Part shown: positions 45,973 to 58,400 of the stretch, one piece after another
Numbering within the stretch: the first letter of the stretch is position 1
How the letters are laid out: each line of letters begins with the position of its first letter
NCBI GenBank assembly: GCA_001598975.1
Contig: BBXU01001992.1
Location: 106,923 to 170,922, forward strand
Source of the DNA: Parachlorella kessleri
Lineage: Eukaryota; Chlorophyta; Trebouxiophyceae; Chlorellales; Chlorellaceae
Direction: 5' to 3'
Length of the DNA stretch: 64,000 bases
Program-made: the position numbers and the translations under genes
The notes under the pieces: generated by a model
Told to the model about the DNA's origin: nothing
What the model saw: the letters and a program-made list of their open reading frames with translations, nothing else
Databases searched by the model: none

Positions 45973-48900
45973 ATGGCAGAGCAGGGGCAGGCAGACATGG
46001 AGCCTGACATGCAACCGCAGCTGAACGGCAGTGTGGCGGAGGAGGCTGGCTCGACGCTAGAAGCTGTGAGGCGCAAGGGGGAGGGAGCCTATGGATGCAA
46101 ACACTACAGGTGGGGTTGGTTGCTCGATTGCGACTGTAAGGAGTAGCCTGCCTTGCTCTTGTCCTGTTACACTGAACCAAGTGACGGCTGTGGTGCATAT
46201 CTATAGCTCTGAGAACAGCCTCGACTGGGTATCATGTACGTTATGCTGATGGCCCAGCCCGCTTGGCCTATTTTGCAGGCGCCGTGTACGGTTCATCACC
46301 CCGTGCTGGTCAGTTGGCTTACCGGAAACTGGTTCCTGTGCTGTATGTTTAGAACCTACATGCTAAATTTCAACCTGCTGTATAACATGTATGTCTTTTC
46401 ACAGCCAGTTCACTCTCAGACAACCAGTTAGTGCAACGTTGCCCTGTAAGCACTGTTTCTCAGCAAGTGACCTGTAGGCCGTTAACAGTTTGGGGAGCAT
46501 TTGGTGAGACACAGGGCAGGGCAGGGAGCTCCAAGAGGGGGTTCTTACTGGATTATGGGTAAATCGGCAAGGTAAGATGTGAAGCCAGAGGCAGTGATGG
46601 GTACCCCTCCCTCCCTTTGCCATTGCTGCAGCGGCGAGGAATTCTGGTGCCGCCACTGCCACAATGAAGTCAAATACCAACAGGAGACGGTGAGCCTGAC
46701 GGCATTTATTGCCAGCGCCTCGGAACCATTCTGCCTGTGGCCCCTGGTGTTGGTTGCGCTACGGTCATTCTGCGGTTGGCATCCCCTGCTGTATCCATTG
46801 AGCAGTTGTGTTGCTGTAGCAGGGGTCATCTCAGACAGGGACCCCGCCTCCTTGCAGGACTGGAAGAAGAAGCACGAGCTGGACCGCAAGCAGATCAAGG
46901 AGGTGGTGTGCGCGCTGTGCGAGACGCGCCAGCCCGTCGCGGACCACTGCGCATCCTGCGGCATTGCTTTTGGTGGGTGTTGCGGTCTGGTGCTGCTGGT
47001 GCGGTGCCCTCAGTGCAGCAGTTGTTTTAATGACAGTCACGTCCATCCGGCGCATGGCTTTGGCTCTGCTTCCACCAGGCCGGCCAAGGAGAGATGCTTG
47101 TGAGGTGGGAGGGGCACAGCCTTGCGCTGGCTGCAGCCCGCAGCAGCGAGGCCTTGCAGGACGAGCTGGGGCGCTGCGTGTTCGCGCTCCGCCAGCTGGC
47201 TGTGGGGCCAAGCTGCAGCGGGTGTCGATGCTAGCAAGCGCAGCCCGCAACAGCATCATCTTCGGCCTTAGCTTGGTACCGTTGGCCAAGATGAGGCATA
47301 TGCGTTGGTGCAGGTGCCTATGCCTGCACCAAGTGCCCCTTCTTCGACGACGACCTCACCAAGAAGGCGTACCACTGCGAGGAGTGCGGCATCTGCAGGT
47401 ACAGCAAGGACAGCAAGGGCTCGGCCCTGCAGTCACAGCCGTGCGCATTCTCAGCCACTGCGGAGAGATGATGCCCTCTTTGATGCGCCTCCCCCTGGGT
47501 CTGCTTGCATGGGCGACACTAGGTCCTGTTTGCGGTATGAACTAGGCGGGCTGCTCAGTTGCTGGGAAAGCAGTCCTGCGAGTTTCTGCACCCAACCTAC
47601 AGCCTGTCCATACGGCTGGACGGCTCCAGGACGGTGACGGGTGCATCAGCTAGGCAGCAGCCAAGCGATGGTTGCACCAGGCTAGTGACCGTGCATCGCC
47701 TTGGGGGCGCGTTGCTGCTGTCGTTGTGCAGGATCGGCGGGCGCGAGAACTACTTCCACTGCAAAACCTGCGCCAGCTGCTACTCTGTCAACCTGCGGGT
47801 GCGTGAGGGGGCACCAGGGGGGAGGCATCCTGCTTGACCACATGCACTGTTAGTGGCTGCCGTGCATTCTTGCGGCCCCACACCAACACTCCAGGGCTGG
47901 GAGGGCTGCTGTAGGAGTGGAGGCTGTCATGCTGAGGGGGAGCCAGCTATGTATGCCTCATGTCATAAAAAGAGGAGGTGTGCCTCTCCGCCAGCTGTGG
48001 CCAGTGCGGTGCCTTAGCCACATGCTGAGCGAGGGCTGGTGCTGCGCTGCGCGTGTTGTGCAGGGCAACCACAAGTGTGTAGACCGGGCCATGCACCAGA
48101 ACTGCCCGGTGTGCTTTGAGTACCTGTTTGAGAGCGTGGACCCCACCACCGTGCTGCGCTGCGGCCACACCATACACGCACAGTGCCTCAAGGCAGGTCC
48201 AGAAGGACTTACAGTGGTGTGGCGGTGGTCATTGTGGCTGGGAGGGGGGAGCGGCTTGCGGCTTACTCGCAACGTACCTAGTAACGGGTTCAGCCCAGGC
48301 TTGAGCGCGAAGTGCCCGGTGCGCCTTCTCAGGGCGCCTGACATGGCCTTGTACCTTCAGCCGGGTGCAGAGGTAGCATAGCAACCTTTTTTAATGCCTG
48401 TCCATCTTCATGCCATGCACTCCACCTATTTCTGCCTCCCACTGCCTGTGGGAGTTGGGGGTCCCCAGGAAAAGCAGCCAGGCAACCAAGCTGGCTTCCG
48501 ACACCTGGGATGCCTTAACCCACGCAGGGTTAGGTGTCCCACACCTTGCAACTTGGAGATACATGGGTTTGGTGAATTCCAAAGGTCGATTGAAAGGTGC
48601 TATTAACGCATTTGATGGGCCCCCTGGCCTGTGTGCAGGACCTGGAGGCATCCCAGACGGGCATTTGCCCCATGTGCCCCATCTGCAAGAAATCTCTGGG
48701 CGACTACTCGCGCTACTGGCGCACCATCGACCAGCAGATCGCGCGGTCGCAGCTGCCGCACGAGTACCAGGGCTGGCGGGCAGACATACTCTGCAACGAC
48801 TGCTCGTGAGTTGGGCGGCACGAACTTGGCATGCAGGGATAGGGCTTGCCGTGGGGTGGAGGGTAAAGGGCGCAACAGTCGGGGGAGAGCAGGGCACTGC

Positions 48901-50420
48901 GGACTTCTGCGCTATTTGCGACAGTCCTGGGTTGTGTGGTGTCTGGAAGTGGAGAGTTCCCGGTGTTGAATGTGATAAATGCGACCAGGGCATGTTTAAT
49001 TTCTTGATATGCGACCAGGGCGCCGCTGGGCTCCCAGTTGGGTGCTGTATCAAAGCAGTGCTGTTGTCGCGTCCTTGCTACTTGGTTGAGGCTCGTGTCC
49101 AAGGCTGCCTGGGCGCATCTGCAAGCAAGTCATCTGCCCACGCAGTTCCACAGTATCTCTATTCTGTGGAGGGCCCTGAGTGCATGATCTTACCGTGCGT
49201 ACCTCCAGGGAATCCGCCAACATCCCCTTCAACATTATCGGCCTCAAATGCCCAGCCTGCGGCTCCTACAACACGCGGCGCATGGGCCTGCACACCACCG
49301 CGCCCCCGCCCTCCGGCCCGCCCGCAGGCATCGGCGTGGCGGCGGCGCTCGACCCGACCATGCGGGCAGCCGCGGCGATCCTCGCGGCGCGGCGGGCGGC
49401 AGCGGCGGGCACTGCTGTGGGGGCCGTGGCGGGGGAGCCAGCGGGCGGTGCTGCTGCTGTGGGCGGCGGCCTACAGGAAGACCTGGGGATGCTGGCAGGT
49501 AGGCGGGCTCACCGTGGGAGTGGGGCGCTCAGGGTGTGTGCTTCAGACTGTGTGGTGGCCGGGGACGGAAGCGTTGCTATGCTGTGCCCGTGAACAGCTT
49601 GCGCTTGGGCCTTTTTACGTTAAGTGGATTGATAACCTGATTCAAGTCTGCTATTGAGCGAATATTTGTGGGGACCTTTTGCCAACAGAGGGGCACCACC
49701 ACAGGGCAGTGCCTAGGACATGCTTGCTGAACGACTTTGTTTGAGGTTCACTTGCTCCTGCTGCTGCGGACCTTGGCGCGTACTCCATCTAGGGGCCCTG
49801 TGTGCATGCTGTGCTGCAGGCCTGCAGGCGCAGCAGGTGGCAATGCTGCAGGCCCTGTTGGCTGAGGAGAACGGTGATGCGGAGAATGAGGAGCCGGACG
49901 TGGGTGTTGGGGACGATGATGAAGAGCCACTCGATGAAGAGGAGGCTCATGGCGCTGGTAAGGCCCCTAAGGGTGTCGTGGGCCATGGCCAGCTCTTGAG
50001 TATTCTGGTCACTTGTCCTTTGGGTATGAGTTGGTGCGCCGGGGGTTGTGAGGGTGCGGAAACCTTGGCATTCTGTACCAAGGCAAGTCAGTGGTAGGAC
50101 AAATGTAGCGTGCTGGCTTTGATCTTGGGGGGTCTGTATGGATTTGCCGAGAACAGCATGGCGACCTGGTTTGCTTATAGCCTGGCATTCCAGTCGCCGT
50201 CGTCAGTCTGCTGCTTGTGGGTGCAGTGGTGGCAGGCGGCGCCGTGGAGGGCGAAGATGACGATGACTGGGAAACAGCTTCCACACTGAGTGGCGGGGGT
50301 GATGTTGATGGCCTAGCTGATGTGGACGTGCTGGATCAAGAGGAGGCAGCAGCAGGGCAGCAGCATAGGCAGGCTGAGGGAGGGCAGCAGCGGGGTGTGG
50401 GGCCAGCGCCTCCTGAGTAG
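45973..50420 (+). CDS. RCHY1: CHY-type/RING E3 ubiquitin ligase (RCHY1/MIEL1 family)
   Basis: Eleven exons: 45973-46109, 46279-46308 (30 bases), 46632-46689, 46858-46972, 47314-47398, 47732-47798, 48064-48192, 48639-48805, 49209-49498, 49820-49957 and 50227-50420; 469 residues. Domain order is the family standard. The CHY zinc finger (~40-115) has [16 protein letters not shown] and [10 protein letters not shown]. The CTCHY finger (~115-165) has [22 protein letters not shown] and FHCKTCASC. The RING-H2 (~176-225) has [11 protein letters not shown] and [11 protein letters not shown]. The zinc ribbon (~256-287) has [18 protein letters not shown]. Plant MIEL1 and animal RCHY1/Pirh2 ubiquitinate transcription factors such as MYBs and p53. 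Here the zinc ribbon is followed by ~180 extra residues: an Ala/Gly-rich stretch and then a strongly acidic tail ([19 protein letters not shown]). Intron 7 appears to use a GC donor. The start is the first in-frame Met before the CHY finger. Confidence 0.93.
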
Positions 50421-50898
50421 GGTAGGGGAACAGCTGTTGGTGGCCGCGTATGTCTGGTGTGCAGGTGGCGTGTATGGCGGTTGCGGCGGTGTTGCGAGCG
50501 GCATAAGGTTAACCTATATCCTCATTGGCTAGGCTCTTCTTCGTTTCCGTCAGCTTCTTACTATGATCTGAACCAAAGGAGTACCTTGCATCTGTTCGTC
50601 TACTTGTACACCTTGTTCCAGCTTTCCTGCCTCACTGGCAGGTAACTGTACTTGTCACCTCATACTGCTGTGTATGTGTGAACGGCGACGCAAAGAACCC
50701 AAACACCTGGAGAATTTCTGTCCGAGACTATTTGTATAGGTAGTGTTTGCACAGGGCGGTGCCTCGCTCCATCACAAGTTACAAGGACTTGCTTTTCAAG
50801 TGTAGCATTAAGCGCTGGTTGATAGCACACTGTGATTGCCTCACAGAAAATGTAGGGAAGTATACTTGACCCAAGACGAAATACGCGTGTCAAACTGC

Positions 50899-50903
50899 TG
50901 TAA
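50899..50903 (+). terminator. Putative TGTAA poly(A) signal of RCHY1
   Basis: This is the first chlorophyte-type TGTAA found after the RCHY1 stop. It is assigned by position only. Confidence 0.35.
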
Positions 50904-51052
50904 ATGGTCAAACCCAAGGTTTGCTGAGCAACTCTATAGTGGCCCACCATGGCCTCGCACGGCTGCAAACTGAGTAAAACCACCCTGCTGCCTAAACCTG
51001 CCAAGAACAACATGCACCTGTAGGTCACTAGCACCAACTAGCACATCTATAT

Positions 51053-51057
51053 TTACA
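51053..51057 (-). terminator. Putative TGTAA poly(A) signal of EAF6
   Basis: TTACA on the plus strand (TGTAA on the minus strand) lies 262 bases past the EAF6 stop. It is assigned by position only. Confidence 0.4.
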
Positions 51058-51318
51058 TCAGTTGTCGCCCAAGGGCCTTTCAAAACACACCAACCAGTTC
51101 AAAGATTTTAGGCCAGGTTGATGCCTGCCCCCACACCACACCAACAGTCGGATCACGCCAGCGGCAGCAACGTGTCCCACGCCGGCCGCTGACTGGATCC
51201 TGACTCCAGCTAGTTATGAACCGCATCATGTGTGTGCCACCGGGCTGGCATGCCCCACCCCCGTCAAGGACAAACCGCGATGATGCGCTGCTCAAAGGCG
51301 CCCCCAACTGCCCTGCAA

Positions 51319-52197
51319 CTAGTATCTGCGGTTTGCCTTGGGCGGCGGTGCGCTGCCCACCGCCTTGGGGTTGAAGGCGCCCTTGCCGCGGCCCCCAAAG
51401 GCGGCTGTCTCCTGCGCCTGCACCTCCCGCTCCTGCTGCAGCTCCTGAGTCTGCACCAGACAGACCAGCAGCTATCTCACGGCAGCAACTGCAGCGCCCA
51501 GCCATATCCAGGTATTCTGTGCCAGGCTCGTCCACTGTGCCCAACACATCCATACAAGGTCACGAACATGGGCACGCCCACTTGCTGGCTAGTTTGCGCG
51601 AAAACAAGTCCGTTGATATGCCACCCATGTGCGAAAACAAGTCCGTTGATATGCCACCCAAGTGCAAAGTGGCGTCCCCTCAACAATCGTACAGGGAAGG
51701 TTAGGCCTGGCTTGTGCCTATAACTCACAGCGGGAGATGTCACTGATGACAGGCTAAAAGCCCGGTCTTCAAGCTTGAACACCTTGTTTTTGTTCTTCGC
51801 CATCGCATTCTTTGACGTGAGGAACCCCTCGAAGCCCTGCGGGCGGTGCGAGCAGGTGGGTGGTGACAGAGCTACTAAGGGAGCACAGGGGCGGTAGCAA
51901 AGTTTGAAGGCGAGACGCAGTGGCCACAGGTGCAGGCTTACCTTCAGTACTGTGCCAAAGTTGGTGTACTCAGAGGTGAAGTAGGTTGTCTCGGTATCAT
52001 ATATCTGCAACTCACAAGTGTACACATAGCCAGTGACGAGGACGCCTACCAAGGCCCCACGAAGCCCCGGCAAGGCGCCGCACTGGCCAAGCTTGCTGCA
52101 AAGAAGTGTGGTACGTGAGCGTGCTCACCTGTTTTTCAAGCTTGTTCAGCTCTATAGCGATCGCCTCCCTGCGTGCTGCAAGGGCCTCAAACGCCAT
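51319..52197 (-). CDS. EAF6: Chromatin modification-related protein EAF6 (NuA4/MEAF6 family)
   Basis: Four exons, all in phase 0: 52197-52129, 52004-51942, 51836-51729 and 51450-51319, giving 123 residues. The N-terminal half is a coiled-coil helix (LAARREAIAIELNKLEKQIYDTE) leading to FGTVLKGFEGFL. Then come a basic KNKNKVFK stretch and the family signature LEDRAFSLSSVTSPA. The C-terminus is Gln/Glu then Gly/Arg/Lys-rich. In yeast and animals EAF6 is a small scaffold subunit of the NuA4, NuA3, HBO1 and MOZ histone acetyltransferase complexes, holding the ING and EPC/BRPF partners. The length is typical of plant and algal members. Intron 3 contains a 33-bp tandem duplication. Confidence 0.9.
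51598..51663. repeat. 33-bp tandem duplication in EAF6 intron 3
   Basis: Units 51598-51630 and 51631-51663 are adjacent and differ at one base, suggesting a recent duplication. They lie inside the intron between the last two EAF6 exons. Confidence 0.9.
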
Positions 52198-52459
52198 GGT
52201 GCGCTTGTGACATAGAGTTTAAGTTGGGCCTGATCTTGAGTACCTCTTCACCAAGGGCCAATACTGCTACTCTTAAGTAGCATGTCAACTAGCAGGCGGG
52301 AGCGCCAGGAGCGACCTTGAGCTCTCGCGAGTTTGATGTGCAGCGTCAGATGCTAAGGCTTCAAATAAGCAATGGTGTTTCTTTAAACACCGGGCCTCGA
52401 AGGCAGGTGGATCACACCATGACTCCTTGACAAACGTTGGCAACACAAAAGTCTCGGAC
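52198..52459. promoter_or_regulatory. Compact bidirectional promoter, EAF6 / nicastrin
   Basis: 262 bases separate divergent start codons at 52197 (minus) and 52460 (plus). The nicastrin frame is also open back to a Met at 52427, which would shorten the spacer to 229 bases. No TATA box is evident. Confidence 0.5.
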
Positions 52460-55400
52460 ATGCGCACCAGCGCACTCTGTAGCCTGATCCCCTGCGTCGT
52501 CACTTGGTTATGGACGGCCGGCCACCTAGGTATGGGAAAAGCCCTATCTAGCCTACCTGAAGCCCCTCCTTGCCTGCAGGCAACCTGGTCTGTGCTGCCT
52601 GCAGTGCCTGGAGCGCAGGGCCAGTACTTGTCAGGCATAGCTAACAGCAAGCACCTGAAGAAGGCCATCTACACGGAGCTCAGGCACGGCGATGCCTGCG
52701 TGCGGCTGCTGCATGCCAGCGGCAGCATTGGTTGTGCGGCACCCAGTAGAGACAGTGTGGAGGGGGTGCTGGTGAGGGTGTCGGAGCTACAGTCGCCTGA
52801 CGCTTACCCTGGTGGGTCTTCCCTTCTATTACTTGGGACGCTACCGTTTCTGCCCACACGCTTTGTCCCGCTGTGCCCGGTCCTGCTTGCTTCTTGGATG
52901 ACAACACACACCAGCTGCAATAAGCTGGTGCCCTTCCTACTTTGCGGCTACTTCTTGTTGGGTCAGCCAACTCCCCAGGACTGTCCTGTTACGCCCAAAT
53001 GTCACGCATGAGAATTGCGAAGTCAACAATTCTCCAAGGTAGTTGCCTGGGTCATGCTCGCTGCACGCCTATATATGTCACCTATGAAGCAGTCGCCTAC
53101 CTGACACTCGTGCGGTGTTATGGCTTGCTACTCGCTGCAGATGCAGCAGTTTTTGTGGTCCAGCCGGACTTCCTTGATGACTTCCTGCTGTCAGCGGCAG
53201 CTGACCCCACGCTGCAGCGCAAGGTGCAGGCTGTGCTGGTGGAGGCAGGTGGGTGGGTGGGTGGATGGAAGGGGCGATCAATCAATGGATCATCACTCTT
53301 TATGTTTCCCACAGCAGCAGCATGAGCAAGTGCCATAGGTGCGGCCCACCTGATGAGGAGAAAGGGCCCATCCGCAGCGCCAATGCTGCATGTGTGGGCA
53401 GGGTCAGGCGCCGTGGGTGGATTAGTGGTGCAGCCTGTAAGCAGCCCCGATTTGCCAGCGTCGTGCATGTGTACTTTACGGTTTCATTCTTTTGCTGTGA
53501 AGACTGCACATCAAGGACCAGGAAGCGTAGGAGAGCATGGGTGCCTCCTCCCCCACACATACCCACACCACCACAACCACCAGGTGTCCTTTGCTGTGGC
53601 TGTCAGGCACCCCTGCCAACTTCAGCCCTGCCCCCATCAGCCCGCTGGCAGAGTACGCCCTGTACCCAGAGCGCGGCTACCAGTGGAACCCCCAGGGCAC
53701 CGGGCTCAGCAGCATGGCCTTCCCCTTCCCCGTCTTTCTGCTGGACAACGACACCACCGCCTCGGCACAGCTGCGGGCGCAGTACAACGCGGATCGGGTG
53801 GGGCCCTGGGGAGGGAGGGAGCGGTGCAACACATTGCAGGCAGTTGGAGGGTGGGAGGTGGCATGCACGTCAGGAGATCGCTGTTACTCCCAGGAGGGGA
53901 GATTACCGTCATGGCCATGCAACGCCTTTATGCCAACCTGGCAAACGTTTTCCCCGAAGGCTGCCTTTTTAGGGGACCTGAACCCAAGGGTTTCAAAAGC
54001 TCCTGGTATGTTCAAACTTACCGCGCCACCCTGCTCAGTTTCCCAACTGGGCGCCCTGCTGGCGCCATGACGCAGGGGATGAGCGGGGCTGTGAATGTGG
54101 CCCGCATGGAGCTGGCCATGGACGCGGGCGGCAACTCCAGCGCCTGCCTGGCAGCCAGGACCTGCCTACCGCTGGGCGGGCACAGCGTGCTCGCCGCGCT
54201 GCCCCCGCTGCCCGCGCAACCAGTGGAGCCGCAGGCAGGTGTACCTGGGGTTGCGTTAAGTGCGGCACAGGTGGTAGTGGTGGTGGTGGCGTGGTAGTGC
54301 GTACATGTTGAGCAAGGGGGCGAAGGCGAGAATGCGGCATACCTGGCTCTACTTTTGTGGGTTTGGCACATGTGTGTGGGTGGGTGGGGATTATATCGTG
54401 CTGTGCCCTTGTGTGTATGTGAGTGGGGCAGGGGCGGTGGGAAGCGAGAGGTATGTGGTGGGAGGGGGGGGGGGGGTGACCTGCTGCTGACTGAAGGAAG
54501 TCTCGAAGTTCAGGCTTACGTCTGACTGCAGGAGGTTGTTGCAGGTTGTGAATAGAATTGAACATAGTCCCTTGGATCTCGGCAGTGCTTTGGTAAGGTT
54601 GTGGGGCTGATGCACTGCTGATTGGAGGCTTACCAAAGGTGGGCCTGCAATGCAGGATGGCAAGCCGCTCATACTGTTGCTGGCCAGCACAGACACCACC
54701 GCCTTCTTCCACGAGAAAGCACAGGCACGCTTGAGAGCCATGTCTCACACTGCTGGTGGATGGTTGTGTCTTGGCAAGTTGGTCTGCTCAAAAGATCGCT
54801 TGCCTGTGACCGGCTAGCAGACGGTGGGAGGTGGGCGCTGTCCGGACATGGTCACGCAAGGTAGCCAGCCAGTATGTTGGTCCGTGTTGTTCCAGCCAAT
54901 GAGTTTTCTGCTGGCCGGGTGACACAAAAAGGGCACACCTGACAACTATTCAGTCATAAAGTGTACATGCCTGGCAGCCGCACTGGGTGAACCCCCTGCC
55001 TGCTCGCTCCATTGCAGGGTGCCAACGCCCCCGTGTCGGGGCTCATAGCAGTTCTCGCGGCTGCCCAGATACTAGGCATGGGGGGCGGCGCCGGCGACTT
55101 CACCCGCCGCGTGTTGTTCGGCGCCTTGGCGGGAGAGACATGGGGTGGGTGAGGCGCTGCCTTGCAGAGCGAACCTGGGGTTGGGTAACGAAACTGTGGG
55201 TGTTGGGGTTTTGCTGGGAGGTTGCGCTGACGGTCCCTGGGCGTGGTCAAGGGACAGCTATCAGCTAGACCATGTGCATTGGTGGCAGCGCGCTGGCCAG
55301 CCTGCTGTCAGACTGGCGACGCGGTGGGTGACTTGGAGCGCCTGGCAAGCTGCTCCTTAGGCTGAGGTTTCACCAAGGATGGCTGGTCGGTGGACAGGAG

Positions 55401-58400
55401 AGCCGGCAAGCTGTGCAGAGAGGAGCTGCTGCTCAGGGACCAGCTCTGGGTGGCAACGCTTCTTTTCTGCTGCAGGCTACATGGGCTCCAAGCGGATGCT
55501 GTGGGAGATGGCGTCCGGCAATGCCAGCATGGCGGGGATAGACCTGGCCAGCGTGGAGACAGTAAGCGTCCCTCTGGAGGGCATCACACAAAGCGCGGCT
55601 GGGTTGCTTTGCTGGCTGGCAGGCGCAGTGTGGTCTGCGTGTGGGTTTGTGACAATAGGCGCCTGGTCAGGTAGCCCGCCACCCAATCTTGATATCCCCC
55701 TTGAAAGGCTCTCTGCACTGTCCTCCCCCTGGGAGCAGGTGCTGGAGGTGCGCCAGGTGGGGCGCGCCATGGGCCCTGACGGTGTGGCCTCCTTCTTTAT
55801 GCATCACCGCAAGGGCCACAACAACACCCTCCCGCTGTGGCGAACCGTCCAGGCAGCGGCAGCCAACACCACCGAAGTGCCGGTGAGTGGGCCGGCGGCT
55901 GACCATGCCCTGCTGGCGCTGCCATGGCAGCCTGCCTAGCACGCTGAACTACTCGCCCCGCTGTCGCACGAATTCAGGTGACCTTCCCGCCTTCTGCCGG
56001 ATGTGTGTGCCCTGCCTAGTAGTCATGGGTTACTGCCGCCTGCTGGTGGCGCAGGTGAGCATCGAGCGTGCCAGCGACAGCACCCCGGGCCTGCCCCCCT
56101 CCAGCGTCAACTCCTTCCTCCGGGTGGGATCAGACTCCATCCGAGGAGGTGGGTGGGCGGGTCGGTCGGTTGGTTAGAGGGAGGGATGAGGTTGTGTGGC
56201 ATGCATTCCTCGCGGGGTGGCAGGAAAGGGGACAGGAAAGATAGGATGCTCACTTATCCTGTGCTCGCTGGGAGCGAGGTTTGCTTGGGAGTAAAAATGT
56301 AGGTCCTCTGGTGCCTTGGCTGGCGCCCACGCCTATCTCCAAAACCTTTGGGCCGGTCTGGGAGGGGGCCAGGCGTATTCATGCCGTGATGCTGGGGGAC
56401 CCTTAATGTGTCTTAAGGGCACAGACAGTGGCAGCAGCAGCCAAAGCAGCCCTCGGAATGATTCTAGACACCTTCCACACAAGCCTTCACGTAAGCAGGA
56501 TTGGCATCACCCTCTGAGCTCCCCCTTCTTCCTTGCAGCTGTCATTGAGGACTTTGACACCGAGTTCAAGAGCGCCACGTTTGAGAGCAACTATGATACA
56601 GGTAGGCGAACCTGCCATGCCTGGCACACTACTCCTCTAGTGCCCGTCTGCTATCCCAGCTAACGCATCCCTTGCACTTCTTTGTGCCCTCTACCAGAGT
56701 TGCAGGCCAAGCTACCAAAGAATAGTCCCCCCTCTCCCTCACTTTTCTTGCCCCCCTGTGGATGCCACATCACTCGCGCTTCAGCCCTGCACCCAACCCT
56801 TACGACACAGGGCAGCCTTATGCTTCCCTGCAGTGGACACCATCAATGCCAGCAGCATCGAGGCGGCAGCGCTCCTCGTGGCCCGTGCGGTGCATGTGTT
56901 AGCCCTGGGAGACACCCCGCCCTTCCCGCCGCTGCCGGTCAATTACACACGGGTGCAGCAAACGGTAAGGCGGCGCCACCTTCATGGGGTTGGCTGCAGG
57001 CTCTGATCCATTGCGTAAGGCTCGCTGCTTCATAGTCCCTTTGTCTGGTCGTACATCGATTGTTAATGGCTGCAATATGCCCTGGCGGAGGGATTCTCAC
57101 CCACACTTGGCCTGAATTCTGCTTCTGGTAATAGGGGCAGCATGGATTGGTGTGTTGTCATTGTGACAGGCCGGTCTGGCTGGCTTTCTGGCTCCTTGCC
57201 CCAGCGGGGGTGGTTGTGGATCGCAGGTGGCTGCATTGATAGCATGTCTGCTGGGCGACTTGGGGCTGAGGTGCCCCCTAGCGGCGGCCCTGATGAGCCC
57301 TGTGTCGGGCGGCACTGTGCAGCATTACATTAGCATCCTGCGGACAATCACTGAAGGTATCGCCTGGGTGGAACATGGGATATGTGATCGGCGCCCTGTC
57401 CGAGAAAGTGGAGGCACAGGGCTGCTGCAGTGACCGGTGGGGGTCTCGGTTTGACTTTGGCAGCTGTTTGGGAATCTGACCCAGGCTGCGTAATGGCATC
57501 ACAGAGAGGCAGCAGCGCGTTTTACAATGGGCCATAAGATGGCAGGATACACACCCCTCATTGCACTGCACACAGCATGAGTTGCCTCTTTCACTCAACG
57601 ATTCCTGGCGTGCCTGCGCTGCTGCAGACCCCCAGACTGCTGACACCGCCAGCAAGAAGGATGTGGAGCGCTTTGTGTGGAACTTCCTGGCCTTTGCCAC
57701 GGCGGGGATAGATCCACTGGATGGCATACCACCATCTGCCTCTCGCTGCCAACCATACGATGCCAGCGCCTGCCCCCGGGGGGCAGTCTGTGCTGGGTAT
57801 CGCAGCATGGCGGGGTGAGCGAGAGGCAAACACCTCAAGGGGAAGGGGTGCTGTCAAGGCAAGGGGTTAGTGGTGGGGCAGCTGCTGATTTGTGGCGCAG
57901 GCAGCCGCAAGCAGTACCAGAGTGACCTGCTGGCCCATGACAGAGGGGAGAGGCCGGGGGTGGGGTGGGTTGGGTTGGGCTGGGGTGGGAGGGACCGGTG
58001 GACCCTGCTTGGGAGCAGCAGGCACCTGGCTGACTGAGGCGCGCACAATGAACTGGCCGCCGTGCAAGCACAGCAGTGTAGCCCGCGGCTGTGGGAAGCT
58101 TCCTGCCGTGGCGGCAAGCACAGCCCGAGACCGGACATTGACCAGACAGCCAGCCAGTCTGCTACCTGCCCCGACTGTATGACCAGGACAAGCCATATGC
58201 ATGACCGGCCTGATGCTTGCTAGTGAGTGCAGGGACGCAGGCAAGGGTGTGTGCCTGAACACCACGGTGCGCTATGTGCCCTCCTACTCGACCTCACTCG
58301 AGTGCCAGGGCTGCAACGGCAGCGCCACCCTGGGGAACTTCGGGTGGCAGGTCACGACCGCGGCGCAGCAGTGGTGAGTTGGGTGGGCGGACAGTGGATG

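Larger units (their letters stand above)
50421..51318. other. Convergent 3' region, RCHY1 / EAF6
   Basis: No coding exon is supported. A plus-strand TGTAA lies at 50899-50903, 480 bases after the RCHY1 stop, and a minus-strand TGTAA at 51053-51057, 260 bases after the EAF6 stop. These positions fit two non-overlapping 3' ends. Confidence 0.45.
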
